A DNA stretch of 64,000 nt from FEN-1219 sp963744305. Its GTDB lineage: Bacteria; Pseudomonadota; Gammaproteobacteria; Steroidobacterales; Rariloculaceae. The translations under genes were made by a program, and so were the position numbers. This document shows, one piece after another, positions 59,946-64,000 of the stretch. The notes under the pieces were generated by a model, which was given only the letters and a program-made list of their open reading frames with translations, made no database searches and was not told where the DNA came from. The stretch covers positions 135,474 through 199,473 of the forward strand of contig CAVUTF010000005.1 in the NCBI GenBank assembly GCA_963744305.1, read 5' to 3'. The stretch's first letter is position 1; the number at the start of each line of letters is the position of its first letter.

Positions 59946-62436
59946 ATGGCTAACCCCCGGGACTTAGCCGAACAGGCCTTCGCTCTGTTGCAAAACGCGC
60001 TGCGTCAATCGGAAGCGCGTGCGGAGGATTTGAACGAGCAACTCGAGCGCAAGAAGGCGCCGAAAAACAAGCTCGAAGAGCAGCTCGACGTTCTGTCGCA
60101 TCGCCTCGAAAGCGCGGAAACGGAGCGCTCCCGATGGCAGCGGGAAGCTGGTCATCTCGAGGAAATCGTCGAAGCGGAGCGCGCCAAGGTCGAGCAGCTC
60201 AAAAAGAAGCTCGAGGTCGCGGAAGGCGGTCCGGAGAAGCTCACAAAGAAGGAAGTCAACTTCTGGCGCGCTAAAGCCGAAGACATGGACACCGAGACGC
60301 GGGACTACAAGACCCGCCTCGCGAACCTACGCAAGGAACTGCTCGAGCGCGATGCGATCATCGAGCGTCTCAAGACCGACGGGCAAATCGCAGCCCCCGC
60401 TGACGTACCGGTGCCCGGCCCGGGCCACCAGCTACTCGAGTCAACGGATACGGCCACCAGTCGCGTCGAAACGCAGCCCGACGACGCCGTCGACGCCGCC
60501 GAGCTCGCCGAGCTGAAGCAGCAGCTCAACCGCCGCGAGCGTGAGCTCGCCACCATCAAGGCCGATCTAAGCAAGACGCAAGAAGAGCTCGCGGAGCAGT
60601 TGCGCGTCGTGCGCGAGGCGCAAGCGACCAGCGAGCGTACAAAACAGATCCTGAGCGAGCGCGAGCATCGGCTCATCGAGGTTTCAGCGGAGCTCGGGCA
60701 GACGCGCGCCGAGGTAGCGCAGAATCGCGAACGCGAGAGCACGCTGCGCGATTCCGTTACCGAGCTCAGCGAGCGAATCGCTGCGCTCACCCGCGATCTC
60801 GAGAACGCGCGCCATCACGACCAGCAGCGCCGGAACCAGTTGCAGCAGGCCGAAGTCGATCGCGACCAGGCACGCGCGCAATGGCAGGAATCGCAGCGCG
60901 CCGCGCAACGCCTATCGGTGGAGCTCGAGGAGCTACGGACGAGCGTCGCGCAGCGGGACCAGCAGGAGCACGAGAATCGGACCGCGAGCGAGAGCCTGCA
61001 CGCGACGGTCGCCGACCGCGACCGCGAGCTCGCGGAGCGCGGCCGGGAGATCATCGCGCGCGACGAGCAAATCACCGACCATCAACGCGAGCTAGACGAG
61101 CACAAGCGTGAGCTCGAGGAGCATGCACGGGCACTCGCAGAGCGCGACGAACGGCTCGCCGAGCTGCGCCGGCAGGTGGCCGAGCGCGACCAGCGGGTCG
61201 CCGAGCAGCGCGCGGAATTAGACGATCGTGAGCGCGCGGTTGCGTCGTTCACCTCCGAGCTCGAGCAGGCACACGCCGCGATCCAGGCTCACAACCGCGA
61301 GCTCACCGGCTTGCGTGACACGCTGCTTGCGTCGAATCGCGACCTCGAACTGCTCCGCGTCCACAAGCACCGTCTCGAGGCCGAGCTCTCGGAAATGCTG
61401 ACGCGCCTCGAGGAGGGTGAGTCGCAGAAGGGCGAGGTTCGCGAACAGATTGCCGGCCTCGAGGCCGAGCTCAAGGAAGAGAAAGACGCCACGGAAAACT
61501 TGAGCGAGCTCGCCAACGAGCGCCGCGAGCAGATCACGAAACTCACCGAGCAGGTCGAGGAAGCGAACGAGCGCTACGAGGAAGCGAAGTGGCGGCTCGG
61601 CAAGACGGCGCATTTCGAGCGGCTCGTCAGGCGGCGCAAGGGCCTGATCACCGCACTGCTCGAGGCATTGCGGGCGAAGAGCAAAGCCAACACGGCTTTG
61701 AAGGCCGGCCTCGACGGGCTCCGTACCCACAAAGCCACCGCCGAGGCCAATCAGCAGAAGCTATTGGCGCGCGTCGACAGCTTGAAGGCCGAGCTCGAGG
61801 AAGCCGAGGAAACGATCGCGGGGTATCAGGGCTCAACGCTCGGGAAGGAGCAGATCGCCACTTCCGGGACGCGCGCTGGCGAGCTCGAGTTGCGACTCAA
61901 CACGCAGGCCGAGCTGATTCGAGTCCCTCGAAGCGGATTTGAAGACCGCGAAAGCGATGAGCAAGTCCGGCGACGAGAGGCACGAGATCGCGCGGCTGCA
62001 CGAAGAGCTCGCGGCCAAGGACAAAGACTTGAAGACGAAGCTCGGGGTCATCACGCAGCTGCAGAGCGATGTGGACGAGCAGCAACGCAAGCTCGCGAAG
62101 CTGCGCGGCAGCGAGTCGGAGACCCTGCGGCTGAAGGCGATCTCGGATAGAGACCGCAGCTCGATCGACGCGCTCGAGCGCGAAATTGCGCAGCTGCGCG
62201 AAGCCCTGACGCGTCAAAGCGCGAGCGGAAACGCCGCGGCGCCGAACCACGGCTCCGCGGAGCTCGAAGCAAAGCTGAAAGAGCGCGAGAACTCGGTCAC
62301 GCGGCTCATGGGCACCGTCAAAGAGCATGAAGCCACGATCAAGAAGCTGAGCGAAGCCGTAGATAGCTGGAAGCGCAAGTATCAGTTCCTGTCGGCCGAC
62401 GCTCCCGACGCCTACAAAGCCGCCGGCGAGAAATAA
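59946..62436 (+). CDS. Giant cytoplasmic coiled-coil protein (one frameshift)
   Basis: A protein of about 830 residues that is almost entirely coiled coil, with no signal peptide or membrane helix. It starts MANPRDLAEQAFALLQNALR and shows long heptad arrays such as ELEEHARALAERDERLAELR and repeated xRELxERxR units (residues 370-430). After about residue 530 a less regular segment has RYEEAKWRLGKTAHFERLVR. A break near 61925 precedes the C-terminal KLSEAVDSWKRKYQFLSADA. It resembles bacterial filament-forming coiled-coil proteins in composition only. The membrane protein follows after 15 nt, so the two are probably co-expressed. Confidence 0.8.
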
Positions 62437-62451
62437 GCCGGACGCCCCGCC

Positions 62452-63324
62452 ATGGACTCGCTGTCCTTCAGCGCGTTTGATTTCACGGTTGGTTTGCGGA
62501 GCCGGGGCATCGATCTCGCGACGCTCGGCGCGGCGTATCTCGCGCTCCTCATCGGCCTCATCGGCGCTGGCGCGGCGTTCGTCGCGGCCCGCAGTTACCT
62601 CGTGGTCTCGCCGAATCGTGCGACGCGGGACTACGGCATCTACGTGAGCGTCGTTCTTTCGGTGTTCTTGATCGCTACGGTGCTCGAGAACGAGCTATTA
62701 CCGGGCGCGTCGACCACGCTTCAGTACGTCGCCGTTCCGCAGCTGTTGATGCTGCTGACCGTGCATCTGTGCATCTACCATCGTCAAGAGCCGTGGCTCA
62801 TCGCGCTCGGCGGTGCAGCGGTGGTGGGCTGCGTAATTAGCGTGCTCGCCGTCGGTCTGGCGAGCAACGAGTTGCGCATCGCTCACGTGCTCGCGATCGC
62901 ACTCCTAGGCGGGCTCCTCGTGTTCCTGTGGCTCAAAGCGGTGTCGACGAAACGGGGTTTTCTGACGGCAAGCACCATTTACCTCGCCTCGAAAGAGAAT
63001 CCCGTCGCCCGCAAGCTCCCGCAGAAACCATGGCTCGGATGGCCGCAGTGGGTGGCGCTGATCGGGGCGAGCGTGCTGCTCGCAGTCGTGAACGCGCTGC
63101 TACGCGGCAGCGCGATCGCGCAGATACCGGCGATTCAGGTGATGATCGAGTCCGCCCTCGTGATCACAGTCACGGCCACGGTCTGCGCGGTGCCCGCAAC
63201 GACCTACTGGCTCGCACGCAAGAGCTGGATGCCCGAGCTCACGCGCTTCGTGTGGCTCGTCTGGATCGTCGTCGGCTTCGCGTTCACCTACGGCAACTAC
63301 CTCACGACGCTCGATCGCATCTGA
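62452..63324 (+). CDS. Polytopic inner-membrane protein, function unknown
   Basis: An intact 290-residue protein with about seven to eight membrane helices: LGAAYLALLIGLIGAGAAFV, YVSVVLSVFLIATVLENELL, YVAVPQLLMLLTVHLCIY, ALGGAAVVGCVISVLAVGLA, VLAIALLGGLLVFLWLK, WVALIGASVLLAVVNALL and VWLVWIVVGFAFTYGNYL. Only one larger cytoplasmic loop is seen (STIYLASKENPVARKLPQKP). No domain family is recognised. It directly follows the coiled-coil gene and overlaps the convergent lipB by 28 nt. Confidence 0.75.
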   Translation: MDSLSFSAFDFTVGLRSRGIDLATLGAAYLALLIGLIGAGAAFVAARSYLVVSPNRATRDYGIYVSVVLSVFLIATVLENELLPGASTTLQYVAVPQLLMLLTVHLCIYHRQEPWLIALGGAAVVGCVISVLAVGLASNELRIAHVLAIALLGGLLVFLWLKAVSTKRGFLTASTIYLASKENPVARKLPQKPWLGWPQWVALIGASVLLAVVNALLRGSAIAQIPAIQVMIESALVITVTATVCAVPATTYWLARKSWMPELTRFVWLVWIVVGFAFTYGNYLTTLDRI

Positions 63325-63944
63325 GCCCCCACGCGGGCGAGGAGGTGCGGCGTGAGGTCGGCACGAAAGCGCGGCAAGTCGTCCACCTCGCAGAGATCCG
63401 CGAGCTGTGTGACCTGCAGATCCGCGAAGCCGCAGGGATTGATCCGCGAGTACGGCGCAAGATCCATCTTCACGTTCACCGCGAGACCGTGGTACGAGCA
63501 GTTACGGCGCACCCGCAGGCCTATCGCGCCGAGCTTTCGACCGTTGACATAGACCCCAGGCGCATCACGGCGCGGCGCCGCAGTGACACCGTAGGCAGCG
63601 ACGGTGTCGACCACCGCAGACTCGAGCGCTTGCACGAGGCGACGGACGTTGAGCCCGAGCCGCTGTAGATCGAGCAGCACGTAAACGACGAGTTGACCCG
63701 GCCCGTGATAGGTCACCTGTCCGCCGCGATCGATCTGCACGACCGGGATATCGCCGGGCGCGAGGAGATGGGCCCGGTCCGCGCGCATTCCGAGCGTGAA
63801 GACGGGCGGATGCTCGACGAACCAAATCTCATCGGGTGTGTCGGCGCCGCGCGCGAGCGTGAAGCTCTGCATCTCGCTCCACACGTCCGGCAGCGGCCGG
63901 AAACCGAGATTGCGTACGACGGGGTGGTTGCGGGGGTCGCTCAC
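63297..63944 (-). CDS. lipB: Octanoyltransferase LipB
   Basis: This enzyme transfers octanoate from acyl carrier protein to the lipoyl domains of 2-oxoacid dehydrogenases, such as the E2 encoded at 12481. Family motifs are clear: FVEHPPVFTLGMRADRAHLL, the signature RGGQVTYHGPGQLVVYVLLD, GVYVNGRKLGAIGLRVRR with the catalytic lysine, SYHGLAVNVKMDL and INPCGFADLQVTQL with the catalytic cysteine. It is intact at 215 residues. The start is a GTG at 63944 that overlaps the stop of the preceding gene as GTGA. Confidence 0.93.
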   Translation of the reverse strand: MSDPRNHPVVRNLGFRPLPDVWSEMQSFTLARGADTPDEIWFVEHPPVFTLGMRADRAHLLAPGDIPVVQIDRGGQVTYHGPGQLVVYVLLDLQRLGLNVRRLVQALESAVVDTVAAYGVTAAPRRDAPGVYVNGRKLGAIGLRVRRNCSYHGLAVNVKMDLAPYSRINPCGFADLQVTQLADLCEVDDLPRFRADLTPHLLARVGAQMRSSVVR

Positions 63945-64000
63945 TGCACCATCAATATTTCGTCACCTTTGGGCGAGTGCATGATAAGCGGAAGGTCGTT
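63941..64000 (-). CDS. C-terminal fragment of an unidentified gene upstream of lipB
   Basis: The last 19 codons of a gene entering from beyond the window read NDLPLIMHSPKGDEILMVQ and stop at TGA, overlapping the lipB GTG by 3 nt. In many gammaproteobacteria a DUF493 gene precedes lipB, but this tail does not clearly match that family, so I leave it unnamed. Confidence 0.45.
   Translation of the reverse strand, partial: NDLPLIMHSPKGDEILMVQ

Noticed and set aside
63941..64000. Naming the fragment upstream of lipB as DUF493 (ybeD-like)
   Set aside because: The visible 19-residue tail does not match the usual hydrophobic DUF493 ending, so gene order alone is not enough.

Overview
The window is high-GC bacterial chromosome, most plausibly from a proteobacterium. 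The gammaproteobacterial side is favoured by the ECF sigma/FecR/STN-TonB receptor cassette, LigD-Ku end joining, two TRAP transporters, lipB, a DUF4252 lipoprotein and DUF6152 proteins. This assignment is an inference from gene content and base composition, not from a marker tree. There is one tRNA (Arg, anticodon ACG). I see no insertion sequence, prophage or CRISPR array.

A key caveat is that the sequence carries many single-base indels. Between 1 and 15 kb, at 27.4-30.3 kb and at 41.5-43.9 kb nearly every gene is split across two or three frames, although the protein sequence stays conserved through each break. Other stretches (31.5-36 kb, 43.9-48 kb, 57.5-64 kb) are largely intact. Sequencing or assembly error fits better than pseudogene decay. 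Broken genes are therefore listed as single loci, with break positions and ends approximate.

Layout: 1-8.7 kb holds two TRAP transporter operons (dctP-dctQ-dctM) around a glutathionyl-hydroquinone reductase, a pirin and a periplasmic MBL-fold enzyme. At 8.7-14.9 kb come an M24-fold protein lacking part of the usual metal site and a 2-oxoacid dehydrogenase E1alpha-E1beta-E2 operon ending in a 3-hydroxyisobutyrate-dehydrogenase-like gene. At 15-20.6 kb are a DUF4252 lipoprotein, a CTP-synthase-C-terminus-like amidotransferase and a non-homologous end-joining locus (LigD facing two tandem Ku genes). At 21.6-26.5 kb lies a sigma/FecR/TonB-receptor surface-signalling cassette. At 27.4-30.3 kb is pyruvate phosphate dikinase, followed by a sulfatase-MFS pair and a GFA-SRPBCC-LysE operon (31-36 kb) and a second secreted MBL-fold enzyme.

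At 38.4-43.9 kb a histidine kinase/response regulator pair is divergent from a PspA-membrane protein-VWA operon. The shared intergenic region contains a 7+4+7 direct repeat of the type bound by OmpR/PhoB regulators, making this the best candidate in the window for an under-described envelope-stress module. From 44 to 56 kb are mostly single metabolic and hypothetical genes. At 56.5-59.8 kb is a mannose-6-phosphate-isomerase/alanine racemase/class IV aminotransferase operon, followed by a very long coiled-coil protein paired with a multi-pass membrane protein, and lipB.

Three copies of a palindromic repeat with core GGGGTC(A/G)GG(C/T)ACC lie at 5754-5836, 12743-12813 and 37436-37503. Two start within 4 nt of stop codons of MBL-fold genes and one sits inside the E2 linker.
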